Of a stretch of 56,825 nt of DNA, positions 37,120 to 47,176 are shown one piece after another. This DNA is from Pseudomonadota bacterium. Its GTDB lineage: Bacteria; Pseudomonadota; Gammaproteobacteria; Burkholderiales; Rhodocyclaceae. The stretch lies in the NCBI GenBank assembly GCA_018240785.1, contig JAFEFC010000032.1, forward strand, positions 1 to 56,825, given 5' to 3'. How positions within the stretch are numbered: the stretch's first letter is position 1; each line of letters starts with the position of its first letter. The position numbers and the translations under genes were made by a program. A model generated the notes under the pieces. That model was not told the DNA's origin. It saw nothing but the letters and a program-made list of their open reading frames with translations, and ran no database searches.

Positions 37120-37617
37120 TCAGTGCCCCGTCTTCAAGCCTTTCCAGCCCGGATGTTCGAAGTGGGCGGCATAGTCGTCCAAGGTCCGCGCGAGATGGAC
37201 GACGCCTTGCTCCCGATCGGTGCCCGCCACGCGGCCACCGATCACTTCGACGCCCTGGCCGATCTCGCCGATGATGGCGTGCAGCACTTCGTCGGCCGCG
37301 GGTTCGAGTTTGCAGTTCTGCACGATGTAGCCGACCTGCCCTTCGATCCCTTGGGCAAGGGCGCCGTATTGCGCGTTGTCGAAACGACCGGCATGAACCT
37401 TCGGCAGAGCCTGCGCCAGCGCAGTGCGAATCGACTCCATCCCCTTGCGCAACGCGGCGTCGGTCTGCCACTTGGCCCCGTGATTCAGCTTGAGCACGGC
37501 CGCCGGGGAGTCGTGCTGGTGCGCGTCGGCAGCCTGCGCCGGGGAAGGCATGAAAACGGCGCCGAGGATGGCGAAGGCGCTGATTGCGAGCAGTCGGGCG
37601 GGAGCGTGGGCGTTCAT
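37120..37617 (-). CDS. Exported conserved hypothetical protein (DnrO-like)
   Basis: A 165-residue protein with a signal peptide (cleavage near AQA-ADA) followed by a His-rich start (DAHQHD) and an alpha-helical body with one Cys (IVQNCKLEPAADEVLH). It resembles small exported proteins annotated as DnrO in denitrifying Rhodocyclales and pseudomonads; the function is not established. The gene lies 46 bp upstream of the ECF sigma gene on the same strand and may be the first gene of that operon. Confidence 0.65.
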   Translation of the reverse strand: MNAHAPARLLAISAFAILGAVFMPSPAQAADAHQHDSPAAVLKLNHGAKWQTDAALRKGMESIRTALAQALPKVHAGRFDNAQYGALAQGIEGQVGYIVQNCKLEPAADEVLHAIIGEIGQGVEVIGGRVAGTDREQGVVHLARTLDDYAAHFEHPGWKGLKTGH

Positions 37618-37724
37618 GTCGAGTGTCCTTTTGTCCTGATTTCAAGTGGGCGGCCTTGCCGTCCTGAACCTTGAAACGAACGGGCGCGCAGAATGTTCCC
37701 TCATTCTGCCGCGGGACTTGAGGG

Positions 37725-38933
37725 TCACGAATAGAACGACGGCTTCGGATGCTTGCCGTTGAGCGCCCAGTCGCCCAGCTCGCGCAATTTGTAATCGACG
37801 GGATCGTGCAGCGTATGCACGCGCAGGTTGCGCCAGTAGCGGTCCAGCCTCAGCGCGGCGGTGGTGGCGCGGGCGCCGGTGACTTCGAAGATGCGGCTCG
37901 TCAGATCCAGCCCGCCGCGGGTGGCCGACACCTTGGCCGTCGCCACCGCGAGGGCGACTTCGCCGCGGCCGGCTTCGGTGAGCGCGAGCCCCTCGTTCCA
38001 CGCTGCATCGAAGCGCGCCACGGCGTGGTCGGCGAGCTTGCGCGTGGCTTCCAGCGACACCCAGAACTCGCCGTAGTGGGCAAGGATGTAGGGGTCTTCG
38101 GTCGCCTGTTGCGCCGGAGAGGCCTGCCAGGCGCGTGTCTGGCTGCGGGTGTAGTTGCGCGCCTCGGCAAAGGCGCCTTCGGCGATGCCGAGGAAGACAT
38201 TCACGAAGATCAGCTGCGCCAGCAGCGGGCGCAGGCAAGCGTGCGGCGACGACAACGGCCCCGGATTCGACAGGATCTCGCCTTCCGCCACCGCGACGCG
38301 CTCGAACAGCGCGCTGCCGCTGTCGGTCTGGCGCTGCCCCATGTTGTCCCAGTCCTCGAACAGGGTGACGCCCGCGCGCCGCGTGGGAATCGCGGCGATG
38401 ATCAGCTTGCCGTCGGCGTTGTCCTCCACAGCGGACGCCAGCAGCATGTCGGAATCGAGCGCGCCGGAGCAGAAGCTCTTGCGCCCCGAGAATTCCCGCC
38501 CGCCCGGCACGCGGGTAGCGACGGTGCGCTTGTCGAGCGGATTGAGCGCGTTGCCCCAGAACCAGCCCTGGCTCGCTGTGTCCCTCAGCCACGGCTCCCA
38601 CTGCGCGGGCGTGCCGAACAGCCGCACCGAGGCGAGCTGCAGGTGATGAAAGGCGAAGACGTGGGCAACCGAGCTGTCCACCCGCGCAAGCTGGCGCACG
38701 ATGCCGAGCGTTTCGGTCCAGCTCGCGCCAAGGCCACCATATTCGATCGGAATGCTGAGCTTGAGCAGGCCGCTCTCGCGCAGCAGGTCGCGCTCGACCT
38801 TCGGCGTGCCGCCGGCCAGGTCGCGAGCTGCCGCAGTCTCCGCAAAGCGTTCGGCCAAGCCCGCCGCGATGGCGGAGGACGAAGTTGCGTGATGCGGGAT
38901 GTGTTGGGCAGCGTCGGGCGTGGTGATAGTCAT
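37725..38933 (-). CDS. Acyl-CoA dehydrogenase-fold flavoprotein of the SfnB/DszC-like sulfur acquisition group
   Basis: A 402-residue protein with the acyl-CoA dehydrogenase fold: helical N-terminal domain (LRESGLLKLSIPIEYGGLGASW), central beta domain (GNALNPLDKRT, REFSGRKSFCSGALDSDMLLASA) and C-terminal helices ending in LRVHTLHDPVDYKLRELGDWALNG. That ending, and the SfnR neighbour, fit the SfnB/SfnC and DszC flavin monooxygenase-like branch that oxidises organosulfur compounds rather than acyl-CoA. It lies 62 bp downstream of sfnR on the same strand and is probably co-transcribed with it. The exact substrate is unknown. Confidence 0.82.
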   Translation of the reverse strand: MTITTPDAAQHIPHHATSSSAIAAGLAERFAETAAARDLAGGTPKVERDLLRESGLLKLSIPIEYGGLGASWTETLGIVRQLARVDSSVAHVFAFHHLQLASVRLFGTPAQWEPWLRDTASQGWFWGNALNPLDKRTVATRVPGGREFSGRKSFCSGALDSDMLLASAVEDNADGKLIIAAIPTRRAGVTLFEDWDNMGQRQTDSGSALFERVAVAEGEILSNPGPLSSPHACLRPLLAQLIFVNVFLGIAEGAFAEARNYTRSQTRAWQASPAQQATEDPYILAHYGEFWVSLEATRKLADHAVARFDAAWNEGLALTEAGRGEVALAVATAKVSATRGGLDLTSRIFEVTGARATTAALRLDRYWRNLRVHTLHDPVDYKLRELGDWALNGKHPKPSFYS

Positions 38934-38995
38934 CGTCAGGTGTCCTCTGGGGCCGGACAGCCGGCCAGGTTCATCGGGATGGGGTGCGGGTGCGC

Positions 38996-40087
<1,092 letters not shown>

Positions 40088-40402
40088 TTGGCTCTCTCCG
40101 CGGACGCGATCGGATTTTCTTGCATGGTGCGCAGGGGCGTTTCGCGCCGCCTCGCCCACCGCGAGACGGCTTCCATCGTCATGTCGAAAGCTTAGTTTGT
40201 GGGCACCGCAACATGAACGAAGGATTTCTGCTTTCCTTTCCACGTTGGCGCCAATGCGTGATCGACGGCAGGCCCGCAGCTTTGGCCCGGCCGCGACCGG
40301 GCTTGCGGGCGGTCACGCCGACGCTGACGATCCTCAAGACCGACCGCGCCGCGGCTGTGCTACCTTTCCTGCAGCGCCGTGTCCCGCCAGGAGAGAAAGC
40401 TC
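40088..40402. other. Divergent intergenic region between sfnR and the orphan peptidase-like gene
   Basis: These 315 bases hold no convincing gene. The only recognisable element is CGGATTTTCTTG at 40111-40122, identical to 12 bases of the ssuA box but without the adjoining GTTCG, so I do not call it a site. I see no sigma-54 pair here. Confidence 0.45.
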
Positions 40403-41515
40403 ATGTCGAACTACGATCGTTTCTGGGATCTTCACGTACTGGCACGCGACGGTCACTACGATTTCGCCAGCCAGATCCGGGAACAGGCCGAACATCAGGC
40501 GGCGAAGCAGACGGCAGACTCGCTCAAGCGATTCCTGCTGAGCCCGGTGGACAGCAAGCACAAGTGCATCATCACGCCCGACGAGCTCGCCGCCGTCGAT
40601 GACCTGCCGGACGGCTATGTCGCAAGCGCCGTCAGCATCTCCGACCTCGAGAACGGCGCCGTCAGCGTGACCGCGCAGAATCTCGTCCGATGGATCAACG
40701 ACCCCGGGCACACCGGCAAGCTTCGCGTCAATGCCCACGGCGACGGCGAGGGTGCCATCTGGATGAGCGAGCAGACGGGCGTGAGCTCGTCCGTTTCCGC
40801 CAATCTGCTGATCACGTGGCTCGCCAGGAACGGTCTGTCGCCTGTGGCGAACAACGCGCGGGTGAAATCGCTCGCGGGGAACAAGAATTCGAAGGGCCTG
40901 GTGACGATCGCGCTGGCGGCCTGCATGGGCGCTCGCTACATGACGACCGGCGCAACCCTGGGCGCGGCCAGCAGCACGGCCGCCCCTTCATCGGCGGTGG
41001 CGCTGATGGTTTCGGCACTGCGGCAGGCCGGCATCACCGGTGTCGAAGTGACCGGCAGCAACGAAATCGTCATGTCGGTCGATGGCACGCTGTACCGCGA
41101 CACGCAGCCCGCTCCCCAGACGCGCGGCGCTGCGGACAAGGCCTGGGAGGAGGGCCAGCAGGACGGGACCAGGCTGTGGACGATCGAGATCCCGGCCGGC
41201 TGGGATGTCAGATCATTCCTGTTCTCCCGTGGCGGCGTCATCAACATTCCGATGGACTACGCCATCAAGGGCGTTGCGCACAACCGCGGCAGGCACCCCT
41301 CGGGGGGCTGGATCCTCACCCACAATGGCGATGGCAGCACGGTCGATGTCTCCGAAGGATGGATCGTCGATGAGGCAAGAAGGACGATCTCCCCGCCGCT
41401 GGGCTGGCACGTGAAGTCGCATGGAAGGGGCAAGGGCGGAACCCTGATCGCGACGAGTCCGGGACATGCGGAACCGCTGGCACACTCTCCGTTCAAGATC
41501 CGCGAGATCTCCTGA
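40403..41515 (+). CDS. Unrecognised protein with a clan CD (caspase/C80-like) His/Cys pattern
   Basis: A 370-residue protein without signal peptide or membrane segment. I do not recognise a named family. What stands out is a hydrophobic strand followed by His-Gly (KLRVNAHGDGEGAIW, His112) and, about 60 residues later, a second strand followed by Ala-Cys (VTIALAACMGARYM, Cys174). In clan CD cysteine peptidases (caspases, C80/MARTX CPD, gingipains, separase, CHAT) the catalytic His and Cys sit in just these places. The C-terminal 110 residues (GWDVRSFLFSRGGVINIPMDYAIKG onward, in part) look like a separate small domain with repeated His-Asn/Gly loops. AGGAGAGAAA precedes the ATG. It stands alone between sulfur operons. 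Confidence 0.6.
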   Translation: MSNYDRFWDLHVLARDGHYDFASQIREQAEHQAAKQTADSLKRFLLSPVDSKHKCIITPDELAAVDDLPDGYVASAVSISDLENGAVSVTAQNLVRWINDPGHTGKLRVNAHGDGEGAIWMSEQTGVSSSVSANLLITWLARNGLSPVANNARVKSLAGNKNSKGLVTIALAACMGARYMTTGATLGAASSTAAPSSAVALMVSALRQAGITGVEVTGSNEIVMSVDGTLYRDTQPAPQTRGAADKAWEEGQQDGTRLWTIEIPAGWDVRSFLFSRGGVINIPMDYAIKGVAHNRGRHPSGGWILTHNGDGSTVDVSEGWIVDEARRTISPPLGWHVKSHGRGKGGTLIATSPGHAEPLAHSPFKIREIS

Positions 41516-41732
41516 CCGCCGCATCGTCCGCCCTCACGTCCCGACTCTTCCTTGCCCGCACGCGCCCGGCCAGCACCGCCGCGCGTCGCTTTCCAGCGGG
41601 CCTGCCCCTTCGCTTCTGCAACGTGCCCCCGGCCGAAAGGCGCGGCAGTTCGCCACCTGCTTCGGCTGGCTGAGAAGAGGCCACAGTGTGGACGGTGGCC
41701 CTCCTCGTTGGCACATCAATAGTCGCGGCTGC

Positions 41733-43598
41733 TCAACGCCTCGCCCTGGCCGACGCCAGCCGCTGCAGCACGGCGACCAGCGTGTCGACTTCCTCGCAGG
41801 TGTTGTAGAACGCCAGCGAAGGCCGCACCGTGGCCTCGACACCAAAGCGGCGCAGGATGGGCTGCGCGCAATGATGACCGGAGCGCACCGCAATGCCTTC
41901 CTCGTTGAGCGCCCTGCCGACTTCCTCCGTGGTGTAGCCGTCGAGCACGAAGGAGAGCACGCTGGCCTTGTCCTTCGCAGTGCCGATCAGCTTGAGCCCC
42001 GGGACGGTCTGCAGCCCGCGCGTCGCGTACAGAAGCAGGTCGTGCTCGTAGCGCGCGATGTTCTCCATGCCGATGCGCTCGACGTAGTCGATCGCCGCCC
42101 CCAGGCCGACCGCGTCGGCAATGTTGCCGGTGCCCGCCTCGAAGCGGGTCGGCGGACCGTGGTAGATCGTTTTCTCGAAAGTGACGTCGGCGATCATGTT
42201 GCCGCCCCCCTGCCATGGCGGCATGTCTTCGAGCACCTCGCGCTTGCCATACACCGCACCGATGCCGGTCGGAGCGAACACCTTGTGCCCCGAGAACACG
42301 AAGAAGTCGGCGTCGATGTCCTGCACGTTCACCCGCATGTGCGACACCGACTGCGCACCATCGACCAGCGCCCTGGCACCCGCGCGATGCGCCATCGCGA
42401 CGATCTCCTTCACCGGCACGACCGTACCGAGCGCGTTCGACACCTGGGTCACCGCGACGATCCGGGTGCGATCGTTGAGCAGCTTCTGGTACCCGTCGAG
42501 CAGCACCTGGCCCGAGTCATCGACCGGGATGACCCGCAGCTTCGCGCCCCTGGCCGCGGCGAGCTGCTGCCAGGGCACGATGTTGGCGTGATGTTCGAGG
42601 TGGGAGACGATGATCTCGTCGCCCTCGCCCACGTTCTGCCAGCCCCAGGTCTTGGCGATCAGGTTGATGCCCTCGGTGGCGCCGCGCACGAAGATGATCT
42701 CCTCCGCCGACGACGCGCCGAGAAAGCGCGCCACTTTGCCGCGCGCGCCTTCGTACGCGTCGGTCGCCCGCGCCGCAAGTTCGTGCGCAGCGCGGTGGAT
42801 GTTCGAGTTCTCGTGCTGGTAGAAATACGTCAGCCGGTCGATGACGGCGCGCGGCTTTTGCGTGGTGGCGGCGTTGTCGAACCAGATCAGCGGCTTGCCG
42901 TTGACGCGTTCCTGCAGGATCGGAAAGTCGCGCCGCACCGCATGGACATCGAACGGCGGATGCGCGCCCTGTACCACGGCCGGCACCGGCTGTACGGCCG
43001 CCGGATCGAGGAAGTAGAACACCGGTGCCGACGACGGAGCCGGCTCGGCCGCGCGCTCGCCCGAGTCGAGTCCGGCGAGCAGCTCGCGCAAGGCCCCGTC
43101 GCCCGGCAGGCCGAAGGACTGCGCGGTGGCGCGGTCTTCCGGCGCTGCGGCGGTGGCTTCCCGGGCGGACGGAGAGGTGCTCGCCTCGCCGAGGAAGTAG
43201 TAGGGCGACGGCGACGGACCGCCGAGCGGCGCACCGCCAGACTGCGGCCCGTCCAGCGGCGTCACCTGTGGCAGCGCGGCGGCATAGGCCTCGGGCACGC
43301 CGTAGGCCGGGTTCGCGGCACGACCGCCTGCGGGCGCACGATCGACGACAGCCTCCGGCGCGCCGCTCGGGGTCCCTGCTGCCGGGGCCAGTGCGGGGGC
43401 ACGATTGCCCAGCGCCAGTTCCGGCTGCGCCGGCTGAGGCGGACTGAACGGTAGCCGCAGGTCGGGGCTGCCGTTGGGCAGCGCCGCGAAGAACTCGCCG
43501 GCGAGCTGCGCCAGCACCGCGACGTCGGGCAAGCCTGCAGGTGCGCCGCCGAGGGCGGCCACCCCGTCACTTGTAGGTATCGAGTGCGGAGTAGTCAT
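41733..43598 (-). CDS. Family 2A encapsulin cargo cysteine desulfurase with long disordered N-terminal extension
   Basis: A 621-residue SufS/CsdA-type PLP cysteine desulfurase. The catalytic domain starts near residue 215 (FDVHAVRRDFPIL): WFDNAATTQKP, HLEHHANIVPW, the PLP Asp in LVDGAQSVSH, Schiff-base Lys439 in FSGHKVFAPTG and active-site Cys577 in SGHHCAQP. It converts cysteine to alanine and releases sulfur as persulfide. The first 214 residues are Pro/Ala/Gly-rich and contain two similar aromatic motifs, YYFLGE (133-138) and FYFLDP (194-199), and an N-terminal amphipathic LAQLAGEFFAALP; this is the cargo-loading extension of encapsulin-linked desulfurases. The ATG lies 32 bp inside the shell gene, so the two are translationally linked. 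Confidence 0.95.
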   Translation of the reverse strand: MTTPHSIPTSDGVAALGGAPAGLPDVAVLAQLAGEFFAALPNGSPDLRLPFSPPQPAQPELALGNRAPALAPAAGTPSGAPEAVVDRAPAGGRAANPAYGVPEAYAAALPQVTPLDGPQSGGAPLGGPSPSPYYFLGEASTSPSAREATAAAPEDRATAQSFGLPGDGALRELLAGLDSGERAAEPAPSSAPVFYFLDPAAVQPVPAVVQGAHPPFDVHAVRRDFPILQERVNGKPLIWFDNAATTQKPRAVIDRLTYFYQHENSNIHRAAHELAARATDAYEGARGKVARFLGASSAEEIIFVRGATEGINLIAKTWGWQNVGEGDEIIVSHLEHHANIVPWQQLAAARGAKLRVIPVDDSGQVLLDGYQKLLNDRTRIVAVTQVSNALGTVVPVKEIVAMAHRAGARALVDGAQSVSHMRVNVQDIDADFFVFSGHKVFAPTGIGAVYGKREVLEDMPPWQGGGNMIADVTFEKTIYHGPPTRFEAGTGNIADAVGLGAAIDYVERIGMENIARYEHDLLLYATRGLQTVPGLKLIGTAKDKASVLSFVLDGYTTEEVGRALNEEGIAVRSGHHCAQPILRRFGVEATVRPSLAFYNTCEEVDTLVAVLQRLASARARR

Positions 43599-44505
43599 GG
43601 TACTTGCCCACTTCAACGTCATCGAGCACCGCCAGCGCATCGTCGGAATGCACGACCAGCGAGCAGTAAAGCGAGATCAGGTAGGACGCGATCGCGTTGC
43701 GGCTGATGCCCATGAAGCGCACCGACAGCCCCGGACCCTGTTCGCCGGCGACCCCCGGCTGGAACAGTCCGGTCACGCCCTGACGCTTCTCGCCGACGCG
43801 CAGCAGCAGGATCTTGGTCTTGCCGTCCTCGACCGGCACCTTGTCCGAGGGCACCAGCGGAATGCCGCGCCAGGTCAGGAACTGCGAGCCGAACAGCGAC
43901 ACGGTCGGGGGCGGGACGCCGCGGCGGGTGCATTCACGGCCGAAGGCGGCGATGCCCAGCGGGTGCGTCAGGAAGAAGGCCGGCTCCTTCCACACCTTGG
44001 TCAGCAGATCGTCGAGGTCGTCCGGAGTCGGCGCACCGGTGAGAGTGGAAAGCCGCTGTTCGTCGGCGACGTTGGCGAGCAGGCCGTAGTCCGGATTGTT
44101 GATCAGCTCGGATTCCTGGCGCTCCTTGACGGTCTCGACCGTGAGGCGGAGCTGCTCCTTGATCTGGTCGTGCGGACTGCTGTAGAGGTCCGAGATCCGG
44201 GTATGAACGTCGAGCACGGTAGTGACGGCGTTCAGGAAATACTCGCGCGGCTGCTCCTCGTAATCGACAAAGATCTGCGGCAGCTCGCCCTCGCCGTCGC
44301 GCTGCGAGCAGCTCACCCTCACGTCCTGCGGATTCTTGACCTTGTTCAGGCGATAGATGCCGGCCTCGACCGGCAACCATTGCAGGAAGTGCACCAGCCA
44401 GCGTGGCGTGATGGTCGCGAGTTGAGGAACGGTCTTGGTGGCATTCGCAAGCTGGCGCGCGGCGGTATCGCCAAGCGCGTGATGCACCGTGGTTTCTGCA
44501 GCCAT
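43567..44505 (-). CDS. Family 2A encapsulin shell protein (SrpI-like)
   Basis: A 312-residue HK97-fold protein matching the SrpI group of encapsulins: LANATKTVPQLATITPRWLVHFLQWLPVEAGIYRLNKV in part near the start, then EYFLNAVTTVLDVHTRISDLYS, GIAAFGRECTRRGVPPPTV, SLFGSQFLTWRGIPLVPSDKVPV and MGISRNAIASYLISLYCSLVV. Many copies assemble into an icosahedral protein compartment; family 2A shells hold a cysteine desulfurase and can store sulfur. AAGGAG precedes the ATG. It lies downstream of epsC after a strong hairpin and overlaps the cargo gene by 32 bp. The whole operon has a CysB-like box, so it is expected to respond to sulfur supply. Confidence 0.95.
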   Translation of the reverse strand: MAAETTVHHALGDTAARQLANATKTVPQLATITPRWLVHFLQWLPVEAGIYRLNKVKNPQDVRVSCSQRDGEGELPQIFVDYEEQPREYFLNAVTTVLDVHTRISDLYSSPHDQIKEQLRLTVETVKERQESELINNPDYGLLANVADEQRLSTLTGAPTPDDLDDLLTKVWKEPAFFLTHPLGIAAFGRECTRRGVPPPTVSLFGSQFLTWRGIPLVPSDKVPVEDGKTKILLLRVGEKRQGVTGLFQPGVAGEQGPGLSVRFMGISRNAIASYLISLYCSLVVHSDDALAVLDDVEVGKYHDYSALDTYK

Positions 44506-44570
44506 GATGACTCCTTGACCCTGCGTAGGCAGGGGTTATGAAAAATTCGTCTGAAAGGATCTGGGGCGGG

Positions 44571-44590
44571 CCGGCGCCGCCCGGCGCCGG
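44571..44590. terminator. GC hairpin between epsC and the encapsulin shell gene
   Basis: Perfect 8-bp inverted repeat CCGGCGCC (44571-44578) and GGCGCCGG (44583-44590) with loop GCCC, 8 bp after the epsC stop and 66 bp before the shell start. Without a T tract it is more likely a partial terminator or an mRNA processing/stabilising element that sets shell versus enzyme level. Confidence 0.5.
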
Positions 44591-44598
44591 GGGAGCAG

Positions 44599-45564
44599 CT
44601 AGATGAAGTCGCCGCCGCCCTGCACCGGCTCGTGCTGCAGACTGGCCTGGGTGACGTGGCTGCCGGGCGGCACGCTGCGCGTCAGCCATACGTTGCCGCC
44701 GATGCTCGAGCCGCGTCCGATCGTGATGCGACCGAGCACGGTCGCTCCGGCGTAGATCACCACGTCGTCCTCGATGATCGGATGGCGCGCCCCACCCTTG
44801 GCGATCCCGCCATCATTCGTGCTGGCAAAGCGCCGTGCCCCCAGCGTCACCGCCTGGTAGAGGCGCACGCGATTGCCGATGATCGCGGTCTCGCCGATGA
44901 CGACGCCGGTGCCGTGGTCGATGAAGAAACCGGAACCGATCTCGGCGCCGGGATGGATGTCGATGCCCGTCTCGGAGTGCGCGATCTCCGACAGGATGCG
45001 GGCCGCGAGGGGCGCACCGAGCCGATGGAGCGCATGAGCGAGGCGGTGATGGATGACTGCCAGCACGCCCGGGTAGCACAGCAGCACCTCATCCACGCTG
45101 CGTGCAGCGGGATCGCCATCGAAGGCGGCCTGGACGTCCTTGTCGAGCAGCATGCGCAACCCGGGCAACCCGCGGGCGAACGCGCGCACGATCTCGGTCG
45201 CACGTGCCTCGAGGGCGGCCCGATCGTCGTCCTGGGGAGCGAGTTGCCCGACCAGTTCGAGCCGCACCTGATGCAGAAGACCATTCAGTGCCGTGTCCAG
45301 CGTGCGACCGACGAAGAAGTCCTCGCTCTCCTTGGTCAGATCGCGTGGCCCGAGACGCATCGGAAACAACGCGCCGCTCAAGCCGTTGACGATCTCGCGC
45401 AAGGCGTCACGGGAGGGAAATTCGCGCGGGCCGAAATCGCGCTTGCGTTGGCGGGCGTCGCGCCAGCGCTCGCGCACCTCGCGCAATTGCCAGACGATCC
45501 GGCCCAGATCCCAGCCCGCCGCGGCGCGCTCGGAGGTTTCGGTATCCGAGAGCGGGATGTTCAT
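44599..45564 (-). CDS. epsC: Serine O-acetyltransferase EpsC (SrpH-like)
   Basis: A 321-residue enzyme making O-acetylserine from serine and acetyl-CoA, the acceptor for sulfide in cysteine synthesis. The first 160 residues form the helical domain; then come the left-handed beta-helix marks: [52 protein letters not shown] in part, with the catalytic His in [11 protein letters not shown], and hexapeptide repeats to [20 protein letters not shown]. Its ATG overlaps the cysK-like stop by 4 bases, so both halves of cysteine synthesis are coupled. In Synechococcus the same trio (SrpG, SrpH, SrpI) is sulfur-regulated. Confidence 0.93.
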   Translation of the reverse strand: MNIPLSDTETSERAAAGWDLGRIVWQLREVRERWRDARQRKRDFGPREFPSRDALREIVNGLSGALFPMRLGPRDLTKESEDFFVGRTLDTALNGLLHQVRLELVGQLAPQDDDRAALEARATEIVRAFARGLPGLRMLLDKDVQAAFDGDPAARSVDEVLLCYPGVLAVIHHRLAHALHRLGAPLAARILSEIAHSETGIDIHPGAEIGSGFFIDHGTGVVIGETAIIGNRVRLYQAVTLGARRFASTNDGGIAKGGARHPIIEDDVVIYAGATVLGRITIGRGSSIGGNVWLTRSVPPGSHVTQASLQHEPVQGGGDFI

Positions 45565-46538
45565 GCGGCGATCCCCGCCTGATCGAACAGGCCTTCGAAC
45601 AGTACGGAGCTGAGGTAGCGCTCGCCCGAGTCGGGCAGGATCACGACGATGGTCTTGCCCGCATTCTCGGGTTTACGCGCCAGTCTTGCCGCCACCGCGG
45701 CAGCAGCACCGCACGAAAGCCCGGACAGGATGCCCTCTTCGCGCGCCAGCCGGCGCGCATACGTCACGGCATCCTCGTTGCTGACCTGCTCGATGCTGTC
45801 GACAAGTGACAGATCCAGCACGCCCGGAACGAAGCCGGCGCCGATCCCCTGGATCTTGTGCGGCCCCGGCTTGAGGGGTTCGCCCTCGCGCGTCTGCGTC
45901 AGCACCGGGCTGGCCGCGGGCTCCACCGCGACCACTTCGATCGCCTTGCCCCTGGTGTGTTTGATGTAACGGGACACCCCGGTGATCGTTCCGCCTGTCC
46001 CGACGCCCGACACGAAGATGTCGATCGACCCGTCGGTATCGTTCCAGATCTCGGGCCCGGTCGTGGCCTCGTGGATGGCAGGGTTCGCCGGATTCTTGAA
46101 CTGCTGCAGCAGCACGTACCTGTCGGGATCGGACGCGGCGATTTCCTCGGCCTTCGCCACCGCGCCGCTCATGCCCCTGGCGCCCTCGGTCAGCACCAGC
46201 TTCGCGCCGAAGGCAACCAGCAGCTTGCGACGTTCGACACTCATCGTCTCGGGCATGGTCAAGGTGAGCGGAATCCCCTTTGCCGCGGCGACGAAAGCGA
46301 GGGCGATGCCGGTATTGCCGCTGGTCGGCTCGACAAGCTCCTTGCCGGAACCGAGCAGGCCGCGCGCTTCGGCATCCTTGATCATTGCGGCACCGATGCG
46401 GCACTTGACCGAATAGGCCGGGTTGCGGCCCTCGATCTTGGCCAGCACGGTGGCTTTGGCGCCGTCGATGATGCGGTTGAGCCGAACAAGCGGCGTGTGG
46501 CCGATCGATTCGGCGTTGTCGGTGTACCAATGGGACAT
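45561..46538 (-). CDS. cysK: Cysteine synthase (O-acetylserine sulfhydrylase, SrpG/CysK-like)
   Basis: A 325-residue PLP enzyme joining sulfide to O-acetylserine. Seen: [13 protein letters not shown], Schiff-base Lys in [11 protein letters not shown], the substrate loop [17 protein letters not shown], the phosphate loop [10 protein letters not shown], and [17 protein letters not shown] precedes the ATG at 46538. It follows the rhodanese gene after 47 bp and overlaps epsC. It may form a complex with EpsC and feeds cysteine to the encapsulated desulfurase. Confidence 0.94.
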   Translation of the reverse strand: MSHWYTDNAESIGHTPLVRLNRIIDGAKATVLAKIEGRNPAYSVKCRIGAAMIKDAEARGLLGSGKELVEPTSGNTGIALAFVAAAKGIPLTLTMPETMSVERRKLLVAFGAKLVLTEGARGMSGAVAKAEEIAASDPDRYVLLQQFKNPANPAIHEATTGPEIWNDTDGSIDIFVSGVGTGGTITGVSRYIKHTRGKAIEVVAVEPAASPVLTQTREGEPLKPGPHKIQGIGAGFVPGVLDLSLVDSIEQVSNEDAVTYARRLAREEGILSGLSCGAAAAVAARLARKPENAGKTIVVILPDSGERYLSSVLFEGLFDQAGIAA

Positions 46539-46585
46539 GATGGATCCTGTCGGAAGTGGTTGACGAAAGCCCTCGGCGGGCGCGC

Positions 46586-47095
46586 TCAGTCCTGCACCCA
46601 GGACAGGCCGGCGAACCGCCAGCCGTTGAAGGTGCCGCGCCTCTGCCGCTCGTCGAGATCTCCCTCGAAGCCTTCGAGCACATTGAAGACGTTGTGGAAG
46701 CCCGCCTTGGCCGCCGCTTCCGCGGCCAGCGCCGAACGCTTGCCGCTGCGGCACAGAAGCAGCACCACGGCGGCCTTGCCGGTCTTGCATTCCAGCTCGC
46801 GCACGAAGCGCGGGTTGCGGGTCAGGCTGGTGCCGCTGGCCCAAGCCACGTGCAGTGAGCCGGGCACGTGGCCGACGAACTTGCGCTCCTCGGCACTGCG
46901 TACGTCGACGAGCGCCGCCTCGTGCGCGCTGATCAACTGCCAGGCCTCGTTCGGCGTGACGCCGCCGGCATAGGGCAGGCCCAGCTCGGCGGCGCGCTGG
47001 CGCGCCCGCGCCAGGATGGGATGATCCGCTGCGGCCGACGCCGGGGTCGCTGCAGGCTGTTCGGATTCGCGGATGGCAAAGGCTGTCTCGGTCAT
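46586..47095 (-). CDS. Rhodanese-domain sulfurtransferase, first gene of the encapsulin operon
   Basis: A 169-residue protein: a variable N-terminal 35 residues, then one rhodanese domain with [24 protein letters not shown] and the active-site loop LLCRSGKRS (persulfide Cys about 114). Rhodaneses carry sulfane sulfur between donors and acceptors; here it may move sulfur to or from the encapsulated store. AGGAGGCCCGCC precedes the ATG. The next gene, cysK-like, is 47 bp downstream. A CysB-like box lies 82-95 bp upstream. Confidence 0.92.
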   Translation of the reverse strand: MTETAFAIRESEQPAATPASAAADHPILARARQRAAELGLPYAGGVTPNEAWQLISAHEAALVDVRSAEERKFVGHVPGSLHVAWASGTSLTRNPRFVRELECKTGKAAVVLLLCRSGKRSALAAEAAAKAGFHNVFNVLEGFEGDLDERQRRGTFNGWRFAGLSWVQD

Positions 47096-47176
47096 GGCGG
47101 GCCTCCTGGGATACGGGTTTTCTGGTTGGGCGTTGCGTGTTCAGGTCTTGAAAGTTACGCGCAGGTGACGCACCGG

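Noticed and set aside
40111-40122. CGGATTTTCTTG identical to part of the ssuA box
   Set aside because: It lacks the GTTCG half and is 281 bp from the only gene in the matching direction.
40088-40243. Longer N terminus for SfnR starting at 40243
   Set aside because: The extra 52 residues are unlike SfnR and no ribosome binding site precedes them; the TTG at 40087 has GGAGAG upstream.
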